DNA of 54,214 bases from Streptococcus sanguinis SK49. Its GTDB lineage: Bacteria > Bacillota > Bacilli > Lactobacillales > Streptococcaceae. The notes beneath the pieces are model-generated. The model saw nothing but the letters and a program-made list of their open reading frames with translations, was not told where the DNA came from and did not search any database. Positions 17,080 through 27,079 of this stretch are shown here, piece after piece. The position numbers and the translations under genes were made by a program. The stretch lies in assembly GCF_000212815.1 (NCBI RefSeq), contig NZ_GL890985.1, positions 738,534 to 792,747 on the forward strand, given 5' to 3'. Each line of letters begins with the position of its first letter. The first letter of the stretch is position 1.

Positions 17080-17766
17080 ATGAAAGATTTTTTAACTACG
17101 ACAAGAACGGTGGCACCGCCCATCTCGATTTTATGGTATGCTGTGATGATTGCTCTGGTCTTGCTGTCTATTTGGAGTTCGCTCAAATACCATGATAATC
17201 CGCGTTTTGTCAAGGCTTTTAAGTGGATTCAGATTGCTCAACTGCTGATGCTTTATAGCTGGTATTTTGGTTTTAGGATTCCCTTTTCCAATAGTCTACC
17301 TTTTTATCATTGCCGCCTGGCTATGTTTGCGGTGGTCTTTTTGCCAGACAAATGGCGCAGTAAGCAATATTTTGCTCTATTAGGAGCCAGCGGAGCGATC
17401 TTTGCCTTGGGCTATCCAGTTTTTGACCCCTATGATTTCCCGCATATTACCAGCTTTTCTTTCCTGATTGGCCACTATGCCCTCTTGGTTAATTCCTTGA
17501 TTTATCTGATGAATCACTACGACAAGAGCTTGCTCAAGAAATATATGATTGTAGCTTACACCTTTGGGCTCAATCTTTTCCTAGTCGGCGTTAATCAAGT
17601 GACCGGAGGAAATTACGGTCTGTTAAAAAGTCCGCCTTTTATCCCTAACGCACCCCTATGGATAAAGTACCTTCTTGTGTCGGTCATCCTTTCTCTGGCC
17701 CTGGTTCTCTTTGATATATTGTTTAAGAAACGGTGGAAAAAGCAGTTAAGTCTGGTCCGCAGTTAA
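17080..17766 (+). CDS. YwaF/TIGR02206-family membrane protein (copy 2)
   Basis: Also 228 residues and colinear with the preceding gene: APPISILWYAV replaces EPPQLGLWYFV, and SLPFYHCRLAMF, PVFDPYDFPHIT and IGHYALL are retained. Starts after GGAGG. This is a tandem duplication that has diverged to roughly half identity by eye. Function unknown; a terminator follows. Confidence 0.85.
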   Translation: MKDFLTTTRTVAPPISILWYAVMIALVLLSIWSSLKYHDNPRFVKAFKWIQIAQLLMLYSWYFGFRIPFSNSLPFYHCRLAMFAVVFLPDKWRSKQYFALLGASGAIFALGYPVFDPYDFPHITSFSFLIGHYALLVNSLIYLMNHYDKSLLKKYMIVAYTFGLNLFLVGVNQVTGGNYGLLKSPPFIPNAPLWIKYLLVSVILSLALVLFDILFKKRWKKQLSLVRS

Positions 17767-17783
17767 TTCACTTTAAATTTATA

Positions 17784-17817
17784 GCTCCTGTCAAGTTAAT
17801 GTGGCAGGAGTTTTCTT
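17784..17817 (+). terminator. Terminator of YwaF pair
   Basis: GCTCCTGTC and GTGGCAGGAG form the stem, followed by TTTTCTT. Confidence 0.75.
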
Positions 17818-17838
17818 AATTAGATAGTTTTATCATGA

Positions 17839-18124
17839 CTTGCTTCTAGTAACAAATGGACTATTTGTCTATCAACTCAACTCTTTAAGCTGGTCGAGCT
17901 AGACGCTTCTATTAGCAGAATGAAACATCCCAAATTTTGGGCTTTCTTAACAACTGGCGGATGGCTTGATCCTCTATCTCTTAAAACGGAATAAGGTCAT
18001 TTTTTCCATGACAGCTGAAGAGAAAGAAGAACTGGAAACCAGAAAAAAACGCCTACTCTATTTACTGGTTTTAATCTTCATCTTTGCAGTTTTCCTCTTT
18101 AACAGTGTCATTGTCAGATTTTAA
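17839..18124 (+). pseudogene. Decayed small two-TM protein gene (frameshift near 17968)
   Basis: From 17839 an open frame reads through an ATG at 17920 (MKHPKFWAFLTTGGWL) and then runs into a stop. The adjoining frame, from 17969, continues with ILYLLKRNKVIFSMTAEEKE and a second hydrophobic helix (LLYLLVLIFIFAVFLF) to the stop at 18122-18124. Removing one G near 17968 gives a continuous protein with two helices. No ribosome site precedes 17920, and the in-frame ATG at 18008 would give only 38 residues. I read it as a broken gene of unknown function. Confidence 0.45.
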
Positions 18125-18152
18125 AGGAAATTTCATTGACTTAGGAGAATAG

Positions 18153-18177
18153 AATCGCTCGAAAGGGCGATTTTTAT
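18153..18177 (+). terminator. Rho-independent terminator
   Basis: AATCGCTC-GAAA-GGGCGATT then a T-run. Confidence 0.8.
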
Positions 18178-18190
18178 CTTCTTTAGATAA

Positions 18191-18219
18191 TTGAAAAAAA
18201 GCGCTAAATCCGCTATAAT
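18191..18219 (+). promoter_or_regulatory. prfC promoter
   Basis: TTGAAA (18191), 17-bp spacer, TATAAT (18214). The leader is about 90 bases. Confidence 0.75.
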
Positions 18220-18311
18220 AGGTAGGTTGAAAGGATTGGAATACTCCGATGTAAAATAAAAAAACAAATACTAGGATTCACCATTATCCTAAATGAAAGA
18301 AAGAGAAGAAA

Positions 18312-19856
18312 ATGACTTTACAAGAAGAAATTAAGAAACGACGGACCTTTGCCATTATCTCCCACCCGGACGCGGGGAAGACGACCATTACGGAGCAGTT
18401 GCTCTACTTCGGAGGCGAGATTCGTGAGGCTGGGACAGTCAAGGGGAAAAAGACGGGTAATTTTGCCAAGTCTGACTGGATGGATATTGAGAAGCAGCGG
18501 GGGATTTCAGTGACTTCCTCTGTCATGCAGTTTGACTACGATGGCAAGCGGGTCAATATCCTAGATACGCCAGGACATGAGGACTTCTCAGAAGATACTT
18601 ATCGGACTTTGATGGCGGTGGATGCTGCGGTCATGGTTATTGATTCGGCCAAGGGTATTGAGGCCCAAACTAAGAAATTGTTTGAGGTTGTGAAACACCG
18701 TGGCATTCCAGTCTTCACTTTTATGAACAAGCTGGATCGTGACGGTCGCGAGCCCTTGGACTTGTTGGAAGAACTGGAAGATATTTTGGGCATTGCCAGC
18801 TATCCGATGAATTGGCCGATTGGCATGGGGAAGAGCTTTGAAGGTCTTTATGACCTCTACAATGAGCGGCTGGAGCTTTATAAGGGCGAGGAGCGCTTTG
18901 CGACTCTGGCAGAAGGTGACCAACTGTTTGCTTCCAATCCTTTTTATGAGCAAGTTAAGGAAGATATTGAGCTCTTGAGCGAAGCTGGGAATGAATTTTC
19001 AGAAGAAGCGATTTTGTCTGGTAAGCTGACACCTGTTTTCTTTGGATCAGCACTGACCAACTTTGGCGTCCAGACTTTCCTGGAAACCTTCCTCAAGTTT
19101 GCTCCGGAACCGCATGGCCACAAGAAGACAGATGGCGAGGTAGTCGAGCCACTCAGCCCAGACTTCTCAGGCTTTGTCTTTAAAATTCAGGCCAATATGG
19201 ACCCGCGCCACCGCGACCGTATCGCCTTTGTTCGTATTGTTTCTGGCGAGTTTGAGCGCGGTATGAGTGTCAATCTGCCTCGCACTGGCAAGTCCGCCAA
19301 GTTGTCCAATGTTACCCAGTTTATGGCCGAGAGTCGGGAAAATGTGACCAATGCTGTGGCCGGTGATATTATCGGGGTTTATGATACAGGAACTTATCAA
19401 GTCGGTGATACCTTGACTGTAGGCAAGAATAAGTTTGAATTTGAGCCTCTGCCAACCTTTACTCCAGAAATCTTTATGAAGGTTTCAGCTAAAAATGTCA
19501 TGAAGCAAAAATCCTTCCATAAGGGGATTGAGCAGCTAGTACAAGAGGGAGCCATCCAGCTTTATACCAACTATCAGACAGGCGAGTACATGCTGGGCGC
19601 TGTCGGTCAGCTCCAGTTTGAGGTCTTCAAGCACCGCATGGAAAATGAATACAATGCTGAAGTGGTCATGAATCCTATGGGCAAAAAGACTGTCCGCTGG
19701 ATTTCACCAGATGACCTGGACGAGCGTATGTCTTCTAGCCGTAACATCCTGGCCAAAGACCGCTTTGACCAGCCAGTCTTCCTCTTTGAAAACGACTTTG
19801 CCTTGCGCTGGTTCGCGGACAAGTATCCAGATGTTAAACTGGAAGAGAAGATGTAA
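18312..19856 (+). CDS. prfC: Peptide chain release factor 3
   Basis: The translational GTPase that recycles RF1/RF2 after termination. The 514 residues open with the G1 loop [10 protein letters not shown] (16-25), the switch region [13 protein letters not shown]3 [16 protein letters not shown] and G4 [10 protein letters not shown]; domains II and III follow with [19 protein letters not shown] and [20 protein letters not shown] and SEDTYRTL distinguish it from EF-G. Monocistronic with its own promoter. Confidence 0.97.
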   Translation: MTLQEEIKKRRTFAIISHPDAGKTTITEQLLYFGGEIREAGTVKGKKTGNFAKSDWMDIEKQRGISVTSSVMQFDYDGKRVNILDTPGHEDFSEDTYRTLMAVDAAVMVIDSAKGIEAQTKKLFEVVKHRGIPVFTFMNKLDRDGREPLDLLEELEDILGIASYPMNWPIGMGKSFEGLYDLYNERLELYKGEERFATLAEGDQLFASNPFYEQVKEDIELLSEAGNEFSEEAILSGKLTPVFFGSALTNFGVQTFLETFLKFAPEPHGHKKTDGEVVEPLSPDFSGFVFKIQANMDPRHRDRIAFVRIVSGEFERGMSVNLPRTGKSAKLSNVTQFMAESRENVTNAVAGDIIGVYDTGTYQVGDTLTVGKNKFEFEPLPTFTPEIFMKVSAKNVMKQKSFHKGIEQLVQEGAIQLYTNYQTGEYMLGAVGQLQFEVFKHRMENEYNAEVVMNPMGKKTVRWISPDDLDERMSSSRNILAKDRFDQPVFLFENDFALRWFADKYPDVKLEEKM

Positions 19857-20193
19857 CGTCCTAAGATTGCTTGGCTACATAGTAGTCTAAGCAATCTACG
19901 CCATGTCCTATGGGACTATGGCTAAGTACCTTACTAACTGCGTTTGGCAAATAAAATCGATTTGCCAAACTCCGTGTCGAAGTGAATGGGATTGTTATGA
20001 TTGTATAACAAACTAAAGTTACTAAGGCCGAGTTCAGTTGGCCCCTTGCTAGCCACTTGACTAATCTCGTCAGGCGAGACAGTTGATTTGATTGGTTTTG
20101 TGCTCCGACATTGCATATTTACTTGCAGGAAGAGTTTAGGAAGTTGGGTGCTAGTTTATTAGAGAATTATTCTACATTGTAGAAAGGAGCTCC
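19857..20193 (+). other. Intergenic stretch with three hairpins
   Basis: No convincing gene. AGATTGCTT (19864-19872) pairs with AAGCAATCT (19889-19897); GTCC-TATG-GGAC follows; then a perfect 11-bp stem GTTTGGCAAAT (19942-19952) with ATTTGCCAAAC (19960-19970). None has a U-tract, so they are not obvious terminators. The last 40 bases contain the corA ribosome site (AAAGGAG). The stretch may be a dispersed repeat (unverified). Confidence 0.5.
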
Positions 20194-21102
20194 ATGTTTC
20201 TGGAAAGAAAACTAAAAGATCAGTCTGTCTGGATCAACATTGACTCAGATAGTTTCAAAAAGAACGCCCGGATTTATCAGGATTATGAAATTGATCAGGA
20301 GACCATCGAGTATGCGCTGGATAAGAACGAGCGGGCTCACATGGACTACAATCGTGAGAATGGAACTGTTGTCTTTATCTACAATGTCCTTGATCTAGCG
20401 ACAGATAAGAAACATTATGAGACGATTCCTATGACCTTTGTGGTGCAACAGAGACGGCTCATTACGATCAGCAACCAGGATAATGCCTATGTTGTCAATA
20501 TGATGAAGGCTTATACTGAGCACCATGAGCCAGTATCGGTCTATAAGTTTCTCTTTGCTAGTCTAGAGTTGATCTCCAATTCTTACTATCCGGTTGTTGA
20601 GCGAATGGACAAGCGCAAGGATGAGATTAATGCTCTCCTGCGTCAGACAACTACCAAAAAGCATCTTTTTGCCCTGTCTGACTTGGAAACTTCTATGGTC
20701 TATCTAGTTGCTGCAGCTAAGCAGAATCGCATGCTCCTAGAGCATATCAAAAGTCATGGCATTTACCGACGTTTTGATGAATTAGAAACCGAGCAGTTTG
20801 AGGATGCTATGATTGAGGCTCGTCAGCTCGTCTCCATGACCGATCTGATTGCTCAAGTTCTCAGCCAGCTTTCTGGCTCCTACAATAATATCCTGAACAA
20901 CAATCTGAATGACAATCTGACGGTCCTGACCATTATTTCGGTCCTTCTGGCAGTGCTTGCAGTTATCACTGGTTTCTTTGGTATGAATGTTCCTCTGCCT
21001 TTGTCTAATGATAAAAATGCCTGGATTTATATTGTTGTCATTAGTCTGATTATCTGGGGACTTCTGACCAAGCTTCTTAAATGGTTAGCCAATAAGAAGT
21101 AA
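20194..21102 (+). CDS. corA: CorA-family divalent cation transporter
   Basis: A 302-residue member of the CorA/MIT family, normally a pentameric Mg2+ (or Co2+) channel. A long soluble N-terminal domain with extended helices is followed by two C-terminal helices, and the diagnostic GMN lies in FFGMNVPLP at the end of the first. The C-terminus is basic (LLKWLANKK), as expected for the cytoplasmic end. The second signature Pro-Leu run replaces the usual PLPE loop. Cation specificity is not readable. Confidence 0.92.
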   Translation: MFLERKLKDQSVWINIDSDSFKKNARIYQDYEIDQETIEYALDKNERAHMDYNRENGTVVFIYNVLDLATDKKHYETIPMTFVVQQRRLITISNQDNAYVVNMMKAYTEHHEPVSVYKFLFASLELISNSYYPVVERMDKRKDEINALLRQTTTKKHLFALSDLETSMVYLVAAAKQNRMLLEHIKSHGIYRRFDELETEQFEDAMIEARQLVSMTDLIAQVLSQLSGSYNNILNNNLNDNLTVLTIISVLLAVLAVITGFFGMNVPLPLSNDKNAWIYIVVISLIIWGLLTKLLKWLANKK

Positions 21103-21123
21103 ACATTTGAAATTATTTTTCCT

Positions 21124-21156
21124 AAAACAAGCACCGAGAATAGTGCTTGTTTTTTC
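21124..21156 (+). terminator. corA terminator
   Basis: AAAACAAGCAC pairs with GTGCTTGTTTT, then TTTCTT. Confidence 0.85.
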
Positions 21157-21238
21157 TTGCTTTGGAAAGAAAATGATTAGTACAGTTTGCCTGCATTTAA
21201 AAAACTGTCGCTTTATGTAATAAAATATAACATAAAAA

Positions 21239-21279
21239 TTATAATTATTATTGCATAAAATTTCATAATAAAGTATAAT
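21239..21279 (+). promoter_or_regulatory. acn-citZ-icd promoter, very AT-rich, possible PerR-like box
   Basis: TTGCAT (21251), 17-bp spacer, TATAAT (21274). The 15-mer TTATAATTATTATTG (21239-21253) overlaps the -35 and matches the PerR consensus at 13 of 15 positions. The region is so AT-rich that chance is a real explanation for the box. Confidence 0.5.
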
Positions 21280-21313
21280 ATAAAACAATTTAAAATAAGT
21301 GAGGGGTAGAAAT

Positions 21314-23977
21314 ATGGCAGAATACCTAAACGATTTAAATTACAAAGGTAAAATATACCAATACATAGACCTTGGGAAAGCCTCGGCTCTACTAGGAGGG
21401 GATATAGAAAAACTTCCTTATTCTATACGAATATTATTAGAAAGTGTTCTTCGTAAGGAAGATGGTGTTGATGTAACAAAAGATAACATTAGCTCTTTAA
21501 TGTATTATCAAGCTAAATCACCAAGCGGAGAAGTTCCTTTTAAGCCTAGTCGAGTCATTCTCCAGGATTTTACAGGTGTTCCTGTCGTAGTGGATTTGGC
21601 TAGTATGCGCGATGCTATTGTCGGGCAGGGAGGTCAAGCCGATCAGATTAATCCAGAGATTCCTGTTGATTTAGTTATTGATCACAGTGTTCAGGTGGAC
21701 TTTTATGGCTGTGATACAGCTTTAGAGGCCAATATGAACCAAGAATTTGTCCGCAATAATGAGCGCTACGAATTTCTCAAGTGGGCAGAAAAATCATTTG
21801 ATAATTATCGTGCGGTTCCCCCTGCTACTGGGATTATCCATCAGGTCAATATCGAATTTCTCAGTGATGTCATCATTGAGAAGGATGGGCAACTCTATCC
21901 GGACAGCATGTTTGGGACGGACAGTCATACGACTATGATTAATGGTATCGGGGTTCTGGGCTGGGGAGTCGGTGGGATTGAGGCTGAAGCTGCCATGCTA
22001 GGTGAGGCTTCATATTTCCCAGTTCCTGAGGTGATTGGTGTTCGTCTCTTGGGCAAGCTGCCTAAAATTGCGACTGCGACAGATTTGGCTTTAAAGGTCA
22101 CGCAAATCTTGCGGCAGGAAAATGTTGTTGGTAAATTTGTCGAGTTCTTTGGGCCTGGTTTGTCTAATCTAAGTCTGGCTGACCGGGCAACAGTGGCTAA
22201 TATGGCGCCGGAATACGGAGCTACCTGTGGGTATTTTCCGATAGATGAGGAAACGCTCAATTACATGCGTCTGACCAATCGGTCAGAAGATCATATCGAG
22301 CTGACCCGTCTCTATGCTCAAAAAAATCACCTCTTCTATGATGAAAAGGTTGAGCCGAACTATACCAAGGTAGTCGAAATTGATTTGTCCAGCATTGTTC
22401 CGAGTATTTCAGGCCCCAAGCGGCCCCAAGATTTGATTGAATTAACAGCTGCTAAAGAGGAGTTTCAAGCTAGTCTAGTGAGAGAAGTGGGGGTCCGAGG
22501 CTTTGGTCTAGATGAGAGCGAGCTGGAAAAGTCAGCAGTGGTTCAATTTTCTGATCATGAGGAGACGATTAAGACAGGCCATGTGGCTATCGCTGCCATT
22601 ACTAGCTGTACCAATACATCTAATCCCTATGTCTTGATAGCGGCAGGGCTTTTAGCCAAGAACGCAGTAGAAAAAGGCTTACGGGTTTCAAAGACTGTCA
22701 AGACTTCTTTGGCTCCCGGCAGCAAGGTGGTCACAGGCTATCTCAAGAAGAGTGGCCTGCAGTCTTATCTGGATCAGCTTGGTTTCAATCTTGTCGGCTA
22801 TGGCTGCACTACTTGTATTGGAAATTCAGGAAATCTCCGACCGGAAGTGGCTCAGGCGATTACGGATACTGACTTGCTGGCTAGTGCTATTCTTTCAGGA
22901 AATAGAAATTTCGAAGGACGAATCAATCCATTGGTCAAGGCCAATTTCCTAGCTAGTCCGCCCTTGGTGGTTGCCTATGCTTTGGCTGGAAATACCAATA
23001 TCGATCTGACTAGTGAGCCGTTGGGTTATGATCAAAAGGGGCAGCCAGTCTATTTGATGGATTTGATGCCGGAGCATGACTTGGTTGCTGACTATGTTCA
23101 AAGATATGTGACACGGCAGCTTTTTGAAAAAGAATATGCTCATGTTTTTGATGACAATGAAAAATGGAATCAGATTCCGACAGCCTCTTCTCAAAATTAT
23201 CAGTGGAATCAGGCTTCGACCTATATTCAAAATCCACCTTACTTTGATGGCTTAGCTGATAATTTAGTCATTCAGCCACTGAAAAATCTTGCAGTGCTGG
23301 CAAAATTTGGGGATACGGTGACGACAGACCATATCTCCCCAGCAGGAAATATTGCCAGAAACAGCCCAGCAGCTTCCTATTTGCTGGAGCATGGAGTGGA
23401 TTACCAAGAGTTTAATTCCTATGGCAGCCGTCGGGGTAATCACGAGGTCATGATGCGGGGGACTTTTGCCAATATTCGGATTAAAAATGAATTGGCGGAT
23501 GGGAAAATTGGTGGTTACACAGATTATAAAGGAGAGTTGCTATCCATTTATGAAGCGGCCATGCGTTACAAAGAAGAGCAAATTGACACCATTGTCCTAG
23601 CTGGCAAAGACTACGGTATGGGGTCCAGCCGTGATTGGGCAGCCAAGGGGGCTAATCTTTTGGGTGTCAAGGTGGTGTTGGCAGAGAGTTTTGAGCGTAT
23701 CCACCGGTCCAATCTGGTCATGATGGGGATTCTTCCTTTGCAGTATCTAGAGGGAGAAAATGCGGATAGTCTGGGCTTAACAGGCAAGGAGACTTTCGAC
23801 ATCAATCTGCCACAGAACCCGCGAGTTGGGCAGTTAGTTGACGTGGTAGCGCGGAAAGGTGCTGAAAAAATAGCTTTTCAAGCTCGACTGCGTTTTGATG
23901 CAGAGGCGGATATCCGTTACTATGAAAACGGAGGAATTTTGCCCATGGTCGTTAGAAAGAAATTAGAGGAGGTGTGA
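21314..23977 (+). CDS. acn: Aconitate hydratase
   Basis: A 4Fe-4S enzyme converting citrate to isocitrate. The 887-residue protein, from the ATG after GAGGGG, has the cluster ligands in [12 protein letters not shown] and [11 protein letters not shown] and the swivel-domain motif [38 protein letters not shown] marks the active site. An in-frame GTG at 21299 is less likely because the conserved N-terminus begins at MAEYL. It is the first gene of a compact three-gene operon with citrate synthase and isocitrate dehydrogenase, which makes 2-oxoglutarate for glutamate synthesis; the rest of the TCA cycle is not in this window. Confidence 0.97.
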   Translation: MAEYLNDLNYKGKIYQYIDLGKASALLGGDIEKLPYSIRILLESVLRKEDGVDVTKDNISSLMYYQAKSPSGEVPFKPSRVILQDFTGVPVVVDLASMRDAIVGQGGQADQINPEIPVDLVIDHSVQVDFYGCDTALEANMNQEFVRNNERYEFLKWAEKSFDNYRAVPPATGIIHQVNIEFLSDVIIEKDGQLYPDSMFGTDSHTTMINGIGVLGWGVGGIEAEAAMLGEASYFPVPEVIGVRLLGKLPKIATATDLALKVTQILRQENVVGKFVEFFGPGLSNLSLADRATVANMAPEYGATCGYFPIDEETLNYMRLTNRSEDHIELTRLYAQKNHLFYDEKVEPNYTKVVEIDLSSIVPSISGPKRPQDLIELTAAKEEFQASLVREVGVRGFGLDESELEKSAVVQFSDHEETIKTGHVAIAAITSCTNTSNPYVLIAAGLLAKNAVEKGLRVSKTVKTSLAPGSKVVTGYLKKSGLQSYLDQLGFNLVGYGCTTCIGNSGNLRPEVAQAITDTDLLASAILSGNRNFEGRINPLVKANFLASPPLVVAYALAGNTNIDLTSEPLGYDQKGQPVYLMDLMPEHDLVADYVQRYVTRQLFEKEYAHVFDDNEKWNQIPTASSQNYQWNQASTYIQNPPYFDGLADNLVIQPLKNLAVLAKFGDTVTTDHISPAGNIARNSPAASYLLEHGVDYQEFNSYGSRRGNHEVMMRGTFANIRIKNELADGKIGGYTDYKGELLSIYEAAMRYKEEQIDTIVLAGKDYGMGSSRDWAAKGANLLGVKVVLAESFERIHRSNLVMMGILPLQYLEGENADSLGLTGKETFDINLPQNPRVGQLVDVVARKGAEKIAFQARLRFDAEADIRYYENGGILPMVVRKKLEEV

Positions 23978-23979
23978 GC

Positions 23980-25098
23980 ATGAGTCAGACGGACGGTTTG
24001 AAAGATACCATTGCCTGTGATACTCGGATTAGCCAGATTGTGGATGATTCTTTGTCTTATGCAGGCTACAATATTTCTGAATTGGTAGAGCACCACGCGA
24101 GTTTTGAAGAGGTGATTTATCTGCTCTGGCATTTGCATTTGCCGACTCAAATTGAGCTCAAGCATTTTGAGGAGGACCTGCGAGCTAATTATGCCATTAG
24201 CGATGCGGTGGAGCAGTGCATCCTTATCCAGTCCCGCAAGCACCTTCATCCCATGAGTGTCTTGCGCTCAACGGTCAGTCTTTTGGGCGTTTATAATGTC
24301 CATGCTGAGGAAGCATCTCTAGAAGCAACCTACGAGCAGAGCATCCAGCTTATGGCAAAGATGCCGACCATTATTGCGGCTTTTGCCAGACTGAGGTCGG
24401 GTCAGACTCCGATAGAGCAACGTGAGGATTTAGGCTTTGCGGCTAATTTCCTCTATATGCTCAAAGGAGAAGAAGCTAGTGAGCTTGAAGTCAAAGCCTT
24501 TAACTGTGCCTTGGTGCTCCATGCCGACCATGAACTCAACGCTTCAACTTTTGCGGCTCGAGTCTGCGCCTCAACCTTGACCGATATTTATTCCTGCGTG
24601 ACCGCAGCTGTTGGAGCGCTCAAGGGTTCCCTTCATGGCGGTGCTAATGAATGTGTCTTTGATATGCTGAAAGAGATCAGAGAGGAAGGGGATTGTCAGG
24701 CCTATCTAGACCTCAAGCTAGCCTCTCACGAGAAGATTATGGGCTTTGGTCATCGAGTTTACAAGACCCAAGATCCGCGTGAAAAATACCTGCGTCAAAT
24801 GGCCAAGGACTTGACGCAGGGGACTAAGGATGAGGTCTGGTATCAGCTTTCAGAGGAAATTGAAGCCTATATGAAGCATACCAAGCATCTGATACCGAAT
24901 GTCGATTTTTATTCGGCTACGGTTTACCATGTACTGGGCATTGACAGCAGTATCTACACCCTGATTTTTGCTATGAGTCGGGTGGCTGGCTGGATTGCCC
25001 ATATTCAGGAACAGCGCAAGAACAATAAGCTGATTCGGCCACGTTCTAACTATATTGGTGCTCAAGGTTTGGAGTATCTTCCCATTGGAAGGAGATAA
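23980..25098 (+). CDS. citZ: Citrate synthase
   Basis: Condenses oxaloacetate and acetyl-CoA. The 372 residues carry the catalytic residues of type-II-like bacterial citrate synthases: His in GSLHGGANE, His in [13 protein letters not shown], and Asp in [15 protein letters not shown]. The end RPRSNYIG is typical. The ATG lies 2 bp after the acn stop codon, with GAGGAGG inside the acn end, so expression is coupled. The icd start follows after 1 bp. Confidence 0.96.
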   Translation: MSQTDGLKDTIACDTRISQIVDDSLSYAGYNISELVEHHASFEEVIYLLWHLHLPTQIELKHFEEDLRANYAISDAVEQCILIQSRKHLHPMSVLRSTVSLLGVYNVHAEEASLEATYEQSIQLMAKMPTIIAAFARLRSGQTPIEQREDLGFAANFLYMLKGEEASELEVKAFNCALVLHADHELNASTFAARVCASTLTDIYSCVTAAVGALKGSLHGGANECVFDMLKEIREEGDCQAYLDLKLASHEKIMGFGHRVYKTQDPREKYLRQMAKDLTQGTKDEVWYQLSEEIEAYMKHTKHLIPNVDFYSATVYHVLGIDSSIYTLIFAMSRVAGWIAHIQEQRKNNKLIRPRSNYIGAQGLEYLPIGRR

Positions 25099-25099
25099 A

Positions 25100-26296
25100 A
25101 TGGCAGATAAGATTTTGTTTGAGAAAGGGCGGTTGCAGGTACCGGATGGTCTTATTATTCCTTACATCCAAGGTGACGGGATTGGAGTGGATATCTGGGA
25201 AAATGCCCAGCTGGTCTTTGATAAGGCAGTGGAAAAAGCTTATGGCGGGCAGAGAAAGGTTGTTTGGAAGGAAGTTCTGGCTGGGAAAAAAGCAGCGGAC
25301 CTGATGGATGACTGGCTACCGGATGAAACATTGGCAACGATTAAGAGTCATCTGGTGGCAATTAAGGGCCCGCTAGAAACCCCAGTCGGAGAAGGGATTC
25401 GTTCGCTGAATGTCGCGCTGAGACAAGAATTGGATCTCTATGCCTGCCTGCGGCCAGTTCGTTATTTCAAGGGAGTTCCTAGTCCGCTCAAGCACCCAGA
25501 GAAGACTGACATCACAATTTTTCGGGAAAATACAGAAGACATCTATGCAGGGATCGAGTGGGAGAGTGGAACGGCTGAAGTCCAAAAAGTTATTGATTTC
25601 CTGCAGAAGGATATGCAGGTTGACAAGATTCGCTTCCCAGAAAGCTCTGCTATTGGAATCAAGCCTATCTCTAAGCAGGGAAGTGAGCGGCTGATACGGG
25701 CGGCTATTGACCATGCTCTAGCCAAAGGACTGAGGCGTGTCACTCTGGTTCACAAGGGCAATATCCAGAAATTTACAGAGGGCGGCTTTCGGAAATGGGG
25801 CTATGAACTAGCTCAAAGAGAGTATGCGGACGAGCTGGCTTCTGGAAAACTAATCATCCAGGATGTCATTGCGGATAATTTTCTGCAACAGATTTTGCTC
25901 TATCCAGAGAAATTTGATGTTGTCGCTTTGACCAATTTAAATGGTGACTATGCCAGCGATGCCTTGGCTGCTCAGGTGGGCGGGATTGGTATTGCGCCAG
26001 GAGCCAATATCAATTACGAGACTGGTCATGCTATTTTTGAAGCTACTCATGGGACGGCGCCAGATATAGCGGGTCAGAATAAGGCTAATCCGTGTTCTCT
26101 TCTTTTATCGGGGGCCATGCTCTTTGATTACATTGGTTGGTCAGAGGTCTCTCAGCTCCTGACTAAGGCTATTGAGAAGGCTCTCTTTGAGCAAAAAGTG
26201 ACAGGGGATTTTGCCAGTCAGCTGGAAGGAGTAGCAGCTCTGACCACTAGTCAATTTGCTGAGGAGCTGGTAGCTAATATAGAAAAGTGTCCATAA
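25100..26296 (+). CDS. icd: Isocitrate dehydrogenase (NADP-type)
   Basis: Oxidative decarboxylation of isocitrate to 2-oxoglutarate. The 398 residues include the substrate-binding Ser in [17 protein letters not shown], the [13 protein letters not shown] segment, [19 protein letters not shown], and the coenzyme region [17 protein letters not shown]. The length and [10 protein letters not shown] resemble bacterial NADP-dependent enzymes rather than the shorter NAD-dependent ones. It starts 1 bp after citZ with AAGGAG in the citZ end and ends the operon at a bidirectional terminator. Confidence 0.95.
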   Translation: MADKILFEKGRLQVPDGLIIPYIQGDGIGVDIWENAQLVFDKAVEKAYGGQRKVVWKEVLAGKKAADLMDDWLPDETLATIKSHLVAIKGPLETPVGEGIRSLNVALRQELDLYACLRPVRYFKGVPSPLKHPEKTDITIFRENTEDIYAGIEWESGTAEVQKVIDFLQKDMQVDKIRFPESSAIGIKPISKQGSERLIRAAIDHALAKGLRRVTLVHKGNIQKFTEGGFRKWGYELAQREYADELASGKLIIQDVIADNFLQQILLYPEKFDVVALTNLNGDYASDALAAQVGGIGIAPGANINYETGHAIFEATHGTAPDIAGQNKANPCSLLLSGAMLFDYIGWSEVSQLLTKAIEKALFEQKVTGDFASQLEGVAALTTSQFAEELVANIEKCP

Positions 26297-26297
26297 T

Positions 26298-26350
26298 GAA
26301 AAAAATGATGAAGAATCTGCCTATCTAGACAGTCTCTTCATCACTTTTTT
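26298..26350. terminator. Bidirectional terminator between icd and the minus-strand gene
   Basis: AAAAAATGATGAAGA pairs with TCTTCATCACTTTTTT; A-run and T-run on opposite sides. It includes the stop region of the minus-strand gene. Confidence 0.75.
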
Positions 26351-26723
26351 GTCTTTTTCGATATTCCAGTCCCCAGCCGATGATCCAGCAGAAGACTAGC
26401 AGATAATTTTCAATCCAGCCCAGTAGATTCGCTTGATTAGCCTTTTCCAGATAGCGTAGCAGATGGTTGGTACCAAAGCCCAGACCGCCCAGAATCAGTG
26501 CTAGTAGGGTCATACGCAGATAGAACCAATCATACTTCATGTTTGCAGCAATGACTAAAGGCAGGATAGCCAGATTCCAGAAACCAATTTCCCGCTGCCA
26601 GTAGGGAGCTAGGCCGTAGATGGATTTATTACCCAAGAGCTGGGGATGAAAAATTTGGATCATAGCCGCGCCCAGCATAGCTAAGATAAGTAAAATGAAA
26701 GTCACTCGTAAAAATTTATTCAT
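26325..26723 (-). CDS. Small four-TM membrane protein, possibly Fur-family regulated
   Basis: A 132-residue protein with four predicted helices: FLRVTFILLILAMLGAAMI, a second around FWNLAILPLVIAANM, a third around MTLLALILGGLGFG and a fourth around WIENYLLVFCWIIGWGL. The end is charged (KRQKSDEETV). Start chosen at 26723 because AAAGGAG precedes it by 7 bases. I do not recognise a characterised family. Its promoter contains a perfect 17-bp palindrome of Fur-family type, so it may respond to metal or peroxide (inference). Confidence 0.7.
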   Translation of the reverse strand: MNKFLRVTFILLILAMLGAAMIQIFHPQLLGNKSIYGLAPYWQREIGFWNLAILPLVIAANMKYDWFYLRMTLLALILGGLGFGTNHLLRYLEKANQANLLGWIENYLLVFCWIIGWGLEYRKRQKSDEETV

Positions 26724-26747
26724 ACCTGTCTCCTTTCTCATTTGTAG

Positions 26748-26776
26748 ATTATAATGTTTTTGAAAATGATTTTCAA
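26748..26776 (-). promoter_or_regulatory. Promoter with Fur-family-like palindrome
   Basis: On the minus strand: TTGAAA (26776-26771), 17-bp spacer, TATAAT (26753-26748). The palindrome TTGAAAATGATTTTCAA (26760-26776, perfect 8-1-8) covers the -35 and spacer, close to the TGAtAATnATTaTCA pattern of Fur/PerR/Zur sites. A repressor there would block the promoter. Confidence 0.65.
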
Positions 26777-26848
26777 GTTTTCATTTTTTACAAAAGAATC
26801 TCTAATAAAATATTTTACAGGTAAGTCCTATCTTTTTAGGTGCTTTTG

Positions 26849-26857
26849 TGGTATACT
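26849..26857 (+). promoter_or_regulatory. Extended -10 promoter of cshA
   Basis: TG-G-TATACT, giving a leader of about 215 bases before the TTG start codon. Confidence 0.6.
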
Positions 26858-26899
26858 AGATTAGTTGCAGAAATACAGTTTTTCTATTCAGTGGGAACT

Positions 26900-26922
26900 A
26901 GCGACCGAGTCGGCGCTTTTTT
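26900..26922 (+). terminator. Terminator hairpin inside the cshA leader
   Basis: AGCGACCGAGTCGGCGCT folds on itself (AGCG/CGCT and CCG/CGG), followed by six T. It lies ~40 nt after the expected transcript start, so it could release a ~60-nt RNA or act as an attenuator. A second hairpin (AAGGTGG/CCGCCTT, 27041-27063) sits just before the start codon. Confidence 0.6.
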
Positions 26923-27079
26923 AGTGCCTAGACTTGAGAGACCATATTTATGAAGAGAAGAGCGAATACTCTCAGAAAATCGAGATTTAGCAAGAGAAAA
27001 GCACTTGGTATGTTTCGATAGTTGAGTATCAAAAGCCTTATAAGGTGGCTTCGCACCGCCTTTAGAAAGAAGAAGAACA

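Noticed and set aside
19934..20116. 60-codon minus-strand frame after prfC
   Set aside because: No ribosome site or known domain; it lies on the hairpin-rich stretch and is better explained as non-coding.
26891..26925. CCGAGTCGG-GC with T-run resembles the 3' end of S. pyogenes tracrRNA
   Set aside because: There is no anti-repeat, no CRISPR array and no cas gene nearby; the match is a short terminator stem in the cshA leader.
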